From contig NZ_JALMDK010000009.1 in NCBI RefSeq assembly GCF_023094165.1, positions 257,085 through 321,084 on the forward strand: 64,000 nt of DNA, in the 5' to 3' direction. Source of the stretch: Crossiella sp. S99.2. GTDB taxonomy: Bacteria; Actinomycetota; Actinomycetes; Mycobacteriales; Pseudonocardiaceae. Both the position numbers and the translations under genes were made by a program. Of this stretch, positions 9,835 through 18,182 are shown one piece after another. Position 1 is the first letter of the stretch; each line of letters opens with the position of its first letter. Below the pieces are notes generated by a model. That model was not told the DNA's origin. It saw only the letters and a list, made by a program, of their open reading frames with translations, and ran no database searches.

Positions 9835-10256
9835 TCGTTCTCGACACCAACGTCATTTCCGAGCTGATGCGGCGAACCCCGAACGACGCGGTGGTGCGCT
9901 GGATTGACCGGTACCCGGCCGAGGAGGTCTTCCTCACCGCGGTGACCGCGGCCGAACTGGCGTACGGGGTCGAGCGGATGCCGGACGGTCAGCGCAAGAC
10001 CGTGCTGGCGGTCAAGGTTTCCGAACTCCTGACCGAGGACTTCCAGGGTCAGATCCTGCCGTTCGACGGTGGGGCGGCGGTGTACTACGGCGAGATCGCG
10101 GCCGTGCGGGACCAGCGTGGTCAGCCGATCAGCACGGCGGACGCGCAGATCGCCGCGATCTGCCGACGGTTCGCGGCCTGCCTGGCGACCCGCAACACCA
10201 AGGACTTCGCCGACACCGGCATCACCCTGCTCGACCCGTGGGGCGCCGGGTCTTAG
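9831..10256 (+). CDS. FitB/VapC-family PIN-domain toxin
   Basis: This 141-residue PIN-domain ribonuclease is predicted. The acidic metal-binding residues are present: Asp5 (VLDTNV), Glu42 (TAAELAYG), Asp104 (STADAQIA) and Asp125 (RNTKDF). The sequence is closest to the FitB branch, where the toxin cleaves RNA (tRNA in several VapCs) unless bound by its antitoxin. It starts at GTG 9831, inside the end of the antitoxin gene. Nothing looks truncated, so the module is probably active. Confidence 0.9.
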   Translation: MIVLDTNVISELMRRTPNDAVVRWIDRYPAEEVFLTAVTAAELAYGVERMPDGQRKTVLAVKVSELLTEDFQGQILPFDGGAAVYYGEIAAVRDQRGQPISTADAQIAAICRRFAACLATRNTKDFADTGITLLDPWGAGS

Positions 10257-10321
10257 ACCGGGGTCCGACCGCAGGGCTGAAATCGTTGGAGCACCGGGGA
10301 TCGACGCGTCATGATCGCCGG

Positions 10322-10933
10322 GTGAGCGAAGCACGGCAGCTGCGGCGTTTCGATTTCGAGCCCGCCTATGTGGTCGAGGTTGAGCCCGAGTACCCGGCCA
10401 CTGGTGAGTGGTCGTGTCCGGTGTTCGCCTTTGACCCGGACGGGCGCGTGATCGACGAGGCTGGCTGGCGGTTCGGCATGCCGCGGGTGATCCGGGTGAC
10501 GCCGACCGACGCCGCGGAGTGGGTCGGTCTGTTTCCGGCGCGCCTGCCCGGCCGCGCGGATGGGGTTTTCGCGGGGCCGGGGGCCGGGCAGATGTGCGTG
10601 GTGGTGGACGGGCTTGCGCAGGTGGTGCGGGTGGACGAGCCTGCTGCGGGGGCGGTCGTCGTGGGTGAGCCGGTGAATCAGGTTGTCCCGGTGGCGGGGG
10701 CGGCGCTGTTGTTGCTGGTGACGTATACCGACCTGGTGGCGATCGGGCCGGACGGGGTCGCGTGGGAGTCGGCGCGGTTGGCGTTGGACGGGTTGCGGGT
10801 GGTGGCGGCGAGTGCCGCGGGCATCCGGTGCACGGCTGATTCGTGGCAGATGGACGGGTCCACGGAGAGCTTCGTGGTGGCGGTGGCTACCGGCGAATTG
10901 GGTTGCCGGGGTGGGGATCGGGCTCAAGACTGA
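10322..10933 (+). CDS. Conserved hypothetical protein
   Basis: The 203-residue protein has no domain I can name. It is rich in beta-strand-like segments (AGALLLLVTYTDLVAIGPDGVAW) and resembles uncharacterised actinobacterial proteins that share the LVAIGPDGVAWESARLALDGLRV block. There is no signal peptide or membrane segment. I take GTG at 10322 as the start because the stretch upstream, open from 10238, has no protein-like character. It is followed 6 bases later by the GNAT-DUF2716 gene, so they probably form an operon. Confidence 0.65.
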   Translation: MSEARQLRRFDFEPAYVVEVEPEYPATGEWSCPVFAFDPDGRVIDEAGWRFGMPRVIRVTPTDAAEWVGLFPARLPGRADGVFAGPGAGQMCVVVDGLAQVVRVDEPAAGAVVVGEPVNQVVPVAGAALLLLVTYTDLVAIGPDGVAWESARLALDGLRVVAASAAGIRCTADSWQMDGSTESFVVAVATGELGCRGGDRAQD

Positions 10934-10939
10934 GCCGCT

Positions 10940-12193
10940 GTGGATGTGGCTGGGTTGTGGTCGCTGTTCGACGGGCAGCTTCGGGCGCGGGTGCCTGAGT
11001 GGCCGCCGCTCGGGGCGGTGTTCGAGCGGGATGAACTGGTTGTCCGCACTCATTACGGCACCCACGGCACGGTCAGTCATCCCGATCTTTCCGCTGATGG
11101 TCTCGATGAGTTGATCTCGCGGCAGGTGCGGGTCTTCGCTGAGCGGAACGAGCCGGTCGAGTGGGTGGTGTACGGGCTCGGGGAGCCTGCGGACCTGGGG
11201 GATCGGTTGGTGGCGGCCGGTTTTACGGCCGGGTGGACGCGTCAGCTGTTCCTCGCCGACCTGGCGCGGATCAACATCGAGTACACGCTGCCGGATGGCG
11301 TGGAACTCAAGCAGTTCGAGGACGTGCCGGAGTTGGCCGCGGCCACGGGCCCGCACCGGTCGCCATTCGCCGAGTTGTGCATCGACGGCCAGCGAGAAGG
11401 CTGGAACCTGCAGACCGTCACCTTGTTTCGGCGGGGCCGAATCGTGGCCGCGGGCTGGGTCGACCTGGTGCAGGGAACGGATTTCGCGGTGATCGGCGGC
11501 ATGACCGAGCCACAGCCGGCGATCCTGTCGAAGCTGTGCGAGGTGGCGCACGGGCGCAGTCGTTATCCCCGGATCCGGGGTAGGTCGCACATCCTGGCTG
11601 AGGCGGACGGCGTGTTGGCGGAGCTGCTGACCAGTGCGGGTTTCCGGTCGATCACCTCGGTCACCACCTACCACCTCCCGTCAACTCGGCCGGCTGCCCA
11701 CGAGCGACCGGCTGTGGCACTGGATGAACCGGAGCACACGCGGATCTGGGATCGCGTCCATACGGATTTACGGTTCGTACCAGGCGTGGAGTCGATGCCT
11801 GCCATCGCTGAGCCTGCTGCCTCGGTCACCTGGCAGCTGGGCGCGCTGGCCGGTGAATCAGCTGGGGCTGAGCTGGAGCGCGTCATCGAGCGAGGTCTGC
11901 GCGCCTGCGTCAAACCCGGCGAGCCCCTGTACTGGCTGGACTGGTACCACACCCCCTACCGTTTTGACCCGGATCGCGTGGGTGGCCCAGGACAGCCGGA
12001 GTGGTTTGGCGAGGCCTGTCCCAACGGCGACTACTACCTCTATCTCACGCCAGACCTGCGGCTGGGCACCTTCGGACATCCCCATGAGAAATCGCTGTGT
12101 GTCTTCGGGGCCGATCTGTTGGCTGAGGTCGAGCAGGATCTCACCGCGTTGCTGGGCAAGGTGTTGCGGCGAGGTGGGGTATGTACGAGCTGA
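10940..12193 (+). CDS. GNAT-like region fused to a DUF2716 domain
   Basis: The 417-residue protein has two parts. Residues about 90-250 resemble GNAT acetyltransferases or their degenerate relatives (GVELKQFEDVPEL, then RGRIVAAGWVDLVQGTDFAVIGGM). Residues about 260-410 match DUF2716 with its YWLDWYHTPYRFDPDRV, NGDYYLYLTPDLRLGTFGHP and SLCVFG blocks, known to me from streptomycetes. No function is known for DUF2716. The start is GTG 10940. The ATG of the next gene (12181) lies inside its last codons, which suggests coupling. Confidence 0.7.
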   Translation: MDVAGLWSLFDGQLRARVPEWPPLGAVFERDELVVRTHYGTHGTVSHPDLSADGLDELISRQVRVFAERNEPVEWVVYGLGEPADLGDRLVAAGFTAGWTRQLFLADLARINIEYTLPDGVELKQFEDVPELAAATGPHRSPFAELCIDGQREGWNLQTVTLFRRGRIVAAGWVDLVQGTDFAVIGGMTEPQPAILSKLCEVAHGRSRYPRIRGRSHILAEADGVLAELLTSAGFRSITSVTTYHLPSTRPAAHERPAVALDEPEHTRIWDRVHTDLRFVPGVESMPAIAEPAASVTWQLGALAGESAGAELERVIERGLRACVKPGEPLYWLDWYHTPYRFDPDRVGGPGQPEWFGEACPNGDYYLYLTPDLRLGTFGHPHEKSLCVFGADLLAEVEQDLTALLGKVLRRGGVCTS

Positions 12194-12630
12194 ACGCGAT
12201 CATCGGTGCGGTCGACCTGCTGCGGACGCGGGCAGTGGGGTTCGAGCAGGCCGTCGTGGTTGAGTTGCGGCAGGGGCTGGGGTTGGTGCCGGTGACGGCG
12301 GAGTTGTTGCGGGAGTGGGGTTCCGGGGTCGACGGAGTGCTGGCGGAGTGGTCGAGGTCGGGGCCGATTGCCTTGGTGGAGGCGGACTTCTTCGGTGGGG
12401 AGGGTTCGCAGTCCGCGGTGGTGTGGCGGGATGGCGAGGTTGACTGGGGGCCGGTGTTCGCCGAGGAGTTCCGGGGGCCGTGGCGAGAGTGGCCGATCAA
12501 CGCGGCGCTGGACCGGCTGGGTGCGGTGAGTGGCGGCGGGGATTTGTTCGACGCGGTGGGGCTTGGCGCGGAACGGGATGTGGCCGACTGGGTGGCGCGG
12601 GGGCGTCAGTCGCCGACGAACCAGAGGTAG
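12181..12630 (+). CDS. Hypothetical protein
   Basis: The 149-residue soluble protein is not recognised. ATG at 12181 follows GAGGTGGGG and overlaps the end of the GNAT-DUF2716 gene by 13 bases. The sequence is acidic with alternating strands and helices (GPIALVEADFFGGEGSQSAVVWRDG) and looks like a small two-layer domain, as seen in immunity-type proteins; that comparison is only an impression. Its 3' end overlaps the convergent gene at 12606 by 25 bases. Confidence 0.6.
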   Translation: MYELNAIIGAVDLLRTRAVGFEQAVVVELRQGLGLVPVTAELLREWGSGVDGVLAEWSRSGPIALVEADFFGGEGSQSAVVWRDGEVDWGPVFAEEFRGPWREWPINAALDRLGAVSGGGDLFDAVGLGAERDVADWVARGRQSPTNQR

Positions 12631-12944
12631 CTGCCGGGGGTGTGGGCGCAGTCGCGGAGCAGGTTGTCGAGGTCGCGGACGGCGGCGGACTGCTCGGGGG
12701 TGGTGCACTTGGCCAGCAGGGCAGGGATTTCGTGGCGGGCGGCTTCGGCTTCCTGTTCGTTGAACTGGGTGTTGCCGCATGGGTCGATCCAGGGGAGTTT
12801 GCCGGGGTCGGTCTCGCGCAGGGTGGCCAGCGCGTCGGCCAGGTCGTAGCCGTGGTCGTAGGAGCCGCGGAGCAGGGTGGCGCGGGAGGACTTCCAGCTG
12901 CGGGTGCTGGGGCGCTGGGAGTGCAGTTCGAGTTCGATGCCCAT
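12606..12944 (-). CDS. Hypothetical protein, last gene of the SARP-eccE-LuxR-RR run
   Basis: The 112-residue protein is mostly helical and hydrophilic, with two cysteines (PWIDPCGNTQFNEQEAEAARHEIPALLAKC). I do not recognise it. It follows the OmpR-type regulator on the same strand after 19 bases, so it probably belongs to the regulator-eccE operon. It overlaps the convergent gene by 25 bases at the 3' end. Confidence 0.6.
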   Translation of the reverse strand: MGIELELHSQRPSTRSWKSSRATLLRGSYDHGYDLADALATLRETDPGKLPWIDPCGNTQFNEQEAEAARHEIPALLAKCTTPEQSAAVRDLDNLLRDCAHTPGSYLWFVGD

Positions 12945-12963
12945 GGTCAGACCTCGGTGGTGG

Positions 12964-13617
12964 TCAGCGGAGGAAGTAGCCGGTGCCCTTCACGGTGTGC
13001 AGCATCGGGGGCGGGCCGAGTTTGCGGCGGAGCTGGGCGATCACCACGTCCAGCACGTTGGAGGCGGGGGCGACCAGTTCGTCCCAGGCAGCGGCGATCA
13101 GGTCGGGGCGGCTGACCGTGCCGCCGCCGGCCAGCAACAGGCGGTGCAGCACGGCGAATTCCTTGCCGGTGAGGTCCAGGCGGGCGCCGTCGCGGTGGGT
13201 CTCGTGCCGGGCCGGGTCCAGTTCCAGGCAGCCGTGGCGCAGGACCGGGACCGGGGTGCGGCCGGTGCGGCGGCACAGGCTGCGGACCCGGACCACCAGT
13301 TCGATCATCGCGAAGGGTTTGACCAGGTAGTCGTCGCCGCTGGCCAGGCCGTCGATCCGGTCGGCGACGCTGTCCCGGCCGGTCAGGAACAGCACCGGCA
13401 CCGGCCAGCCGACGCTCCGGCGGGCCGCGACATAGGACAGGGCGTCGCCCGCGGGCAGCATCCGGTCGAACACCACGCAGTCGTAGGCGTTGACGCTGAG
13501 CGCCTCATCGGCTTCCGGCAGGTCGGTGGCGACGTCGACGGCGAATCCCGCGCCCCGCAGGGATCCCTCGACCGCGACCCGCAGGTTCTCGTCATCCTCG
13601 GTGACCAGTACCCGCAC
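12964..13617 (-). CDS. OmpR/PhoB-family response regulator without adjacent kinase
   Basis: The 217-residue regulator has a receiver domain (residues 1-115; acidic pair EDD at 7-9, phospho-acceptor Asp in VVFDRMLP near 51, Lys in YLVKPF near 104) and a winged-helix DNA-binding domain ending TVKGTGYFLR. It is a clear paralogue of the regulator at 17496: both share VVFDRMLP.GDA and PVLFLT blocks. It has one residue fewer before DDYLVKPF. No histidine kinase is next to it, so it may be served by the kinase at 18179. It lies 43 bases after the LuxR gene. Confidence 0.9.
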   Translation of the reverse strand: MRVLVTEDDENLRVAVEGSLRGAGFAVDVATDLPEADEALSVNAYDCVVFDRMLPAGDALSYVAARRSVGWPVPVLFLTGRDSVADRIDGLASGDDYLVKPFAMIELVVRVRSLCRRTGRTPVPVLRHGCLELDPARHETHRDGARLDLTGKEFAVLHRLLLAGGGTVSRPDLIAAAWDELVAPASNVLDVVIAQLRRKLGPPPMLHTVKGTGYFLR

Positions 13618-13660
13618 AGCGACAGACTGTAGCTGACCCGCTGCGCGTCGCGGGCCGGGA

Positions 13661-14350
13661 TCAGCCGACGCGGTCCATCAACCAGCCGCGATCCGCCGCC
13701 TTGGCGCCGGCCTGGAACCGGCTGCGCGCGCCGAGCCGGTTCATGATGTCGGAGACCATCCGGCGGACCGTGCGTACCGAGATCCGCAGCCGGGCCGCGA
13801 CCGACTCGTCCGTGCACCCGTCGAAGAGCAGGGTGAGCAGCTCGCGTTCGCGCACCGTCAACTCGGCCGCCTCCGGCAGATCCGAGGCGATCAGCGGCAC
13901 CGCCGCCGGCCACACCCGCTCGAACAGTTCGGTGGTCGTGCGCACCACCCCGGCCAGCCGGAACATCGCGATCCGGCCCGGGTAGCCGTCGGTGCCCTCG
14001 GCGGGCAGCACGGCCACCGAACCGTCGATGACGAAGGCGTCCATCGGCACCTCGGGCAGCGTGCGCACCTCCGCCCCGGCCAGTGCCAGCGCGCTGAGCT
14101 GGAGCGATGCCCCCGGCGCGGTGCGGATCTGGTCGGTGACCAGCACCCGGTAGCGCACGCCGCGGCGCAGGTTGTCGTGGTCGATCTTGCGGAAGGTGGC
14201 CAGCGGGCGCGGGAACGCGGTGTTGCCGCGTCGGGCCACCAGCACCTCCCTGCTCGCACCGGCGAGCTGGGTGTCCACCGCGGTGGAGGTCGGGGCTGGG
14301 GCGCGGTCGGCCGGGCGCAGCAGGGAGAGCACGGGAGTCTGGCTGTTCAC
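13661..14350 (-). CDS. LuxR-type HTH regulator overlapping eccE
   Basis: The 229-residue protein ends in a LuxR/GerE helix-turn-helix (ELTVRERELLTLLFDGCTDESVAARLRISVRTVRRMVSDIMNRLG compressed to residues about 163-208). The N-terminal 150 residues resemble the sensory half of actinobacterial TrmB/LuxR regulators (FRKIDHDNLRRGVRYRVLVTDQIR). Its GTG start at 14350 overlaps the eccE stop (GTGA), so it is translationally coupled to a secretion gene. That suggests it controls the ESX locus, an inference from position. Confidence 0.82.
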   Translation of the reverse strand: MNSQTPVLSLLRPADRAPAPTSTAVDTQLAGASREVLVARRGNTAFPRPLATFRKIDHDNLRRGVRYRVLVTDQIRTAPGASLQLSALALAGAEVRTLPEVPMDAFVIDGSVAVLPAEGTDGYPGRIAMFRLAGVVRTTTELFERVWPAAVPLIASDLPEAAELTVRERELLTLLFDGCTDESVAARLRISVRTVRRMVSDIMNRLGARSRFQAGAKAADRGWLMDRVG

Positions 14351-15720
14351 AGCGGGTTGCCTCCGATCGGCATGGTCGCGGCGAGGGCGCGGGCGTGGTG
14401 CCCGTCGAGTCGTTCCAGGCGTACGCCGAGGCGTTCGCCCAGGTAGGTCAGGTCGGCGGCGGCCGCGTCGACCACGGCGCCGTTGGTCGCGGCGATCCGG
14501 AGCACCGCGGTGGGCTCCCGGTCCTCGCCGGTGCTGACGGCCACCGTGATCGCCACCCCCGGCGCGGTGGCCAGCAGGCGTTCCAGCAGCGGACCGCGGT
14601 CCGAAGTGGACAGTTCGGCGAAGCCGGCGAGCCGGAATCCGGCCTGGGCCACCGCGCCCGCCCGCCAGAACCGCCAGTCCTCCCGGGTCTCGCCGCGGCC
14701 GGATCCGGTGTGGGTGAGCGCGGGCAGCACCGCCCGGAGGTCCTCTTCGGACAGTGCGTCGGCCGGCAGTCCGGCGCGGGTGAGCCTGCGCAGCACCCGG
14801 CGGACGGTGTTGGCCAGCGCGGTGGTCAGGTCCTCGTCCCGGCAGATGTCCGGATCCCGCAGCGCCCGCACCGCCAGCCAGGTGCGTGGCGGCCGGTCCC
14901 GCACCGGGCCGGTGTGCACGACCAGGCGGGCGCCGAACTCGGGCATGTCCGGATCCGGATCGGGCAGCAGCGCCCCGGCGGCCGCGGCACGCAGGAACTC
15001 GCTGTCGGCGGCCCGGGGTTGCAGCACCACGACCAGTTCGTCGGGATGGCTGAGCAGGCCGGCCGGGACACCGCCGATGGTGGCGGTGCGGGCGCGGGTG
15101 GCCGGGGCGAGCAGGGTCAGCAGGGCGGCCGGATCGTGTTCGGGGGCACCGAGATCGTGATCGCGGCGGCGGAGCGTGTGCCGGATCCGGGTGGCCAGCA
15201 GGGTGGTCAGCCAGCGGCCGCGGACCCGGATCGCGGTGAGCGCGAGCAGGGCGGCGCTGACGCCGAGCGCGGTGGCCAGCGGCCAGGGGCGGCCGATGGC
15301 GAGCACGGTGCTGATCGCGGCGAGCTGCCAGCAGAGGATGCGCAGGGCGGGGAGCTGGAGGCGGCGGGCCGTGCTGGGCGCCGCGGGTGGCGGCGGGGTT
15401 GGCGCGACCGGGCGGGGCTGGGTGTGGCGGACGGAGGTGGCGGCCGCGAGCACGAGTCCGGGGTGCGGGTTGGCTGGCGGCACGGGGCGGGTGACCGCGT
15501 GCGGCGAGGGGTGCACGGGGCGAGTGACGGCGTGCGGCGAGACCTGCGCCGGGAACGCGCCGCTGTGCTGGGCCGGGTGGGCCGGGCCGGTGTGCCGCGG
15601 GGGCGGCGCCGGGCGGGTGACCGCGTGCGGCGGTGCGGTGTTCGGCTGGATCGGGCCGGTGGTGCGGGTGGTCAGGCCGGTGGGCCAGCCGGGCTCGGGT
15701 GACCGGGGATGCTGCGGCAT
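14347..15720 (-). CDS. eccE: Type VII secretion protein EccE
   Basis: This encodes a 457-residue predicted EccE, the peripheral membrane component of the ESX complex. A Pro/Thr-rich tail of about 125 residues, with repeated PHAVTRP motifs, comes before two membrane helices (ILCWQLAAISTVLAIGRP and LATALGVSAALLALTAI) and the short RVRGRWLTTLLATRIRHTLRRR segment typical of EccE. A cytosolic domain of about 230 residues follows. I chose ATG 15720, which has GAGGAG 7 bases upstream; the frame continues open into the SARP gene as a shadow. It is split from eccB, eccC and eccD by about 7 kb and sits among regulators. Confidence 0.78.
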   Translation of the reverse strand: MPQHPRSPEPGWPTGLTTRTTGPIQPNTAPPHAVTRPAPPPRHTGPAHPAQHSGAFPAQVSPHAVTRPVHPSPHAVTRPVPPANPHPGLVLAAATSVRHTQPRPVAPTPPPPAAPSTARRLQLPALRILCWQLAAISTVLAIGRPWPLATALGVSAALLALTAIRVRGRWLTTLLATRIRHTLRRRDHDLGAPEHDPAALLTLLAPATRARTATIGGVPAGLLSHPDELVVVLQPRAADSEFLRAAAAGALLPDPDPDMPEFGARLVVHTGPVRDRPPRTWLAVRALRDPDICRDEDLTTALANTVRRVLRRLTRAGLPADALSEEDLRAVLPALTHTGSGRGETREDWRFWRAGAVAQAGFRLAGFAELSTSDRGPLLERLLATAPGVAITVAVSTGEDREPTAVLRIAATNGAVVDAAAADLTYLGERLGVRLERLDGHHARALAATMPIGGNPL

Positions 15721-15731
15721 GGGTGCGCTCC

Positions 15732-17441
15732 TCACGCGACGCGGGCGTTGGACAGCGGGCGGGCGGTGCGGCGGGCCCGGTCGCGGATCAGCGGGTGGGT
15801 GCGGAAGCGGCCCGCGCCGGGGGCGTCCAGGAGGTGGTGGTCGGTGAGTTCCTCCAGCAGGTGCCGGGCCTCCGGCTGGGGCAGGCCCAGGTGCTGGGCG
15901 GCCTGGCGCAGCTCGAACTCCGGCGGCAGCGTGGCCAGGGTGTGGAAGGCGACCCGCGCGCCGGCGGAGAGTCGCCGGTACGAGCCGGTCACCTCGGGGG
16001 CCAGCTCGTCCCGGCCGCGGTCGGTGCCGAGCCAGTCGGCCAGGTCCGCGGTGCTCCACAGTGGACGGACGGCCAGCCGGGTGGCGGCGGCGTGCAGCGC
16101 GGCGGGCAGTCCGGCGCAGGCGGTCAGCACCGCGGTCAGCGGGGACAGCGCGGTCAGCGGCTGCTCGCGCGGGCCGGCCGCGGTGTGGAACAGACTGGCG
16201 GACTCGTTGTGCGACAACAGGGTCAGCGGGTACCGGGTTTCGCCGGGCAGCCGCCAGCCGCGGGTGCGGGTGGTGATCAAGGTCAGGCTGGCCGACGGGC
16301 CGGGCAGCAGCGGGCGGACCTGGTCGGCGTCGGCGGCGTCGTCCAGCACCAGCAGCACCCGGCGGCGGGACAGCTCCGAACGCCACAGCGCCGCGCACTC
16401 GTCGGCGTCGGCCGGGATGGCGGTGTGGCCGAGGCCGCGGAGCAGCCGGGCCAGCGCGTCGGCCGGGGTCAGCGGGTCGGTGTGGCCGCGCAGGTCGAGG
16501 AAGAACTGGCCGTCGGGGTAGCGGGCGGACAACCGGTGCGCGGCGTGGATGGCCAGCGCGGTTTTGCCCACGCCGGTCATGCCGTCGAGCACCACGGTCC
16601 CACCGGGAGCGGCCCGGTCCAGCGCGCTCAGTTCGGCGCCGCGGCCGGTGAAACCGGGGATGTCCCTGGGCAACTCGCGTCGCGGCTGGGCAGCGGTGTC
16701 GGCGGTGAGGGCCTGCTGGTGCGCCTGGGCCAGCGCGGGACTGGGATCCACGCCCAGCTCCTCGGCCAGCATCCGGCGGGCCTGGCGGAAGGCGGCCAGC
16801 GCCTCGGCCCGGCGGCCCGCCGCGTGCAGGGCGCGCACCAGGTGCGTCCACGCGCCCTCGCGCAACGGGTCGTCGGTGGTCAGCCCGCGCAGGATGCCGA
16901 TCGCGGCCTGCGTCTCGCCCGCGGCGAGCTGGGCCTCGGCCAGGGTTTCGCGCAGTTCGCGGCGGGTCTCCTCCAGCCGGTCCGCGGCGGCCTGGAAGTC
17001 CGTGCCGGGCAGGTCCTCGAACGCCCGGCCACGCCAGTGCGCCAGTGCCGCGGTGAGCAGCGTGATCGCGGTGTGTGGATCGCCCCCGGCCAGTGCCGCG
17101 CGGGCCGCGCTCGCCTGCCCGGCCACCTGGTCCGCGTCCAGCTCGCCCGGCTCCACCCGCAGCCGGTACGCGCCGGGCCTGCTGTCGATCCGGGACCCGC
17201 TCGGCGCGGGCGGCAGCACCCGGCGCAGGCGGCAGATGTAGGTCTTGAGATTGGCCTCGGCCGAGGCGGGCACGGCCTGTTCATGCCAGGTCGACTCGAT
17301 CAGACGGCCCACCCGTACCCACGCGTTAGGGTGCAGCAGCAAGGTAGCCAGCACCGTGACGGGCTTCCGCGCACCAAGCTCGAGCACCGCCCCAGCCGGG
17401 TCGCGGGCCTCGGTCGGGCCCAGTACGTGGAAGAGCAACAT
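15732..17441 (-). CDS. SARP-family (AfsR/DnrI/RedD) regulator with NB-ARC ATPase domain
   Basis: The 569-residue protein has an OmpR-type winged helix (residues 1-90; LLFHVLGPTEARDPAGAVLELGARKPVTVLATLLL), a bacterial transcriptional activation domain of TPR-like helices (about 90-235) and an NB-ARC ATPase (P-loop GMTGVGKT, LVLDDAAD Walker B). The usual C-terminal TPR sensor array of long AfsR proteins is absent. SARPs normally activate antibiotic clusters; here it lies 11 bases upstream of eccE in the same operon, so ESX control is likely. ATG 17441 follows GGGGGCGGGG. It is divergent from the regulator at 17496. Confidence 0.88.
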   Translation of the reverse strand: MLLFHVLGPTEARDPAGAVLELGARKPVTVLATLLLHPNAWVRVGRLIESTWHEQAVPASAEANLKTYICRLRRVLPPAPSGSRIDSRPGAYRLRVEPGELDADQVAGQASAARAALAGGDPHTAITLLTAALAHWRGRAFEDLPGTDFQAAADRLEETRRELRETLAEAQLAAGETQAAIGILRGLTTDDPLREGAWTHLVRALHAAGRRAEALAAFRQARRMLAEELGVDPSPALAQAHQQALTADTAAQPRRELPRDIPGFTGRGAELSALDRAAPGGTVVLDGMTGVGKTALAIHAAHRLSARYPDGQFFLDLRGHTDPLTPADALARLLRGLGHTAIPADADECAALWRSELSRRRVLLVLDDAADADQVRPLLPGPSASLTLITTRTRGWRLPGETRYPLTLLSHNESASLFHTAAGPREQPLTALSPLTAVLTACAGLPAALHAAATRLAVRPLWSTADLADWLGTDRGRDELAPEVTGSYRRLSAGARVAFHTLATLPPEFELRQAAQHLGLPQPEARHLLEELTDHHLLDAPGAGRFRTHPLIRDRARRTARPLSNARVA

Positions 17442-17495
17442 CCCCGCCCCCAATCGCGATCGCACTCACCATCCCTGCGGCCACATGAGGTTTCC

Positions 17496-18182
17496 ATGAC
17501 ACGACCGGGATTGATCCCCGTGCGCGTTCTGGTGGTCGAGGACGACGATGACCTGCGCTTCGCCGTCGCCGCGGAGCTGCGGGCGGCCGGGCTGACGGTG
17601 GCCGAGGCCGCCGATATCGCCGCCGCCGACCAGGTCGTGCGCGCCGGTGAGCACGCCTGCGTGGTCTTCGACCGGATGCTGCCCGACGGCGACGCCATCA
17701 CCTATGTGCACCAGCGGCGGCAGCAGGGCTGGGCTACCCCGGTGCTGTTCCTGACCTCGCTGGACAAGCTCGCCGACCGGGTCGCCGGGTTCGAGCACGG
17801 CGGTGACGACTACCTGGCCAAACCGTTCGCGGTGGCCGAGCTGACCGCCAGGGTGCTCGCGCTGTGCCGGCGCGCGGGCAGCGGCAGGCCCTCGGTGCTG
17901 CGGCACGAGGACCTGGAGATGGACTGCGCCCGCCGCGAGGTCCGCCGGGCCGGGGTGCTGCTGACCGTCTCCGACAAGGAGTTCGCCGTGCTGGAGCACC
18001 TGCTGACCAGGGCGGGCCAGGCGGTCTCCCGGACCGAGCTGATCGAGCACTGCTGGGACTCCAGCGCCGACCCGATGTCCAACGTGGTCGACGCGGTGGT
18101 CAAACGCCTGCGTGCCAAGCTCGCCGAACCCCGGCTGATCCACACCCTGCACGGTCGCGGCTTCCGGCTGGGCTCGGCGTGA
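17496..18182 (+). CDS. OmpR/PhoB-family response regulator
   Basis: The 228-residue protein has a receiver domain (acidic VEDDDD near 14-19, Asp in VVFDRMLP, Lys in YLAKPF) and a winged-helix effector domain ending HTLHGRGFRLG. It starts at ATG 17496 with GAGG six bases upstream. The downstream kinase gene overlaps its stop codon (GTGA), so they form a classical two-component pair. Only 54 bases separate it from the divergent SARP gene, so the two promoters must be intertwined. Confidence 0.93.
   Translation: MTRPGLIPVRVLVVEDDDDLRFAVAAELRAAGLTVAEAADIAAADQVVRAGEHACVVFDRMLPDGDAITYVHQRRQQGWATPVLFLTSLDKLADRVAGFEHGGDDYLAKPFAVAELTARVLALCRRAGSGRPSVLRHEDLEMDCARREVRRAGVLLTVSDKEFAVLEHLLTRAGQAVSRTELIEHCWDSSADPMSNVVDAVVKRLRAKLAEPRLIHTLHGRGFRLGSA

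Noticed and set aside
14347-16851. An 834-residue minus-strand frame joining eccE to a region inside the SARP gene
   Set aside because: The upstream half is Arg/Pro-rich shadow sequence of the SARP gene. ATG 15720 with its ribosome binding site marks the real eccE start.
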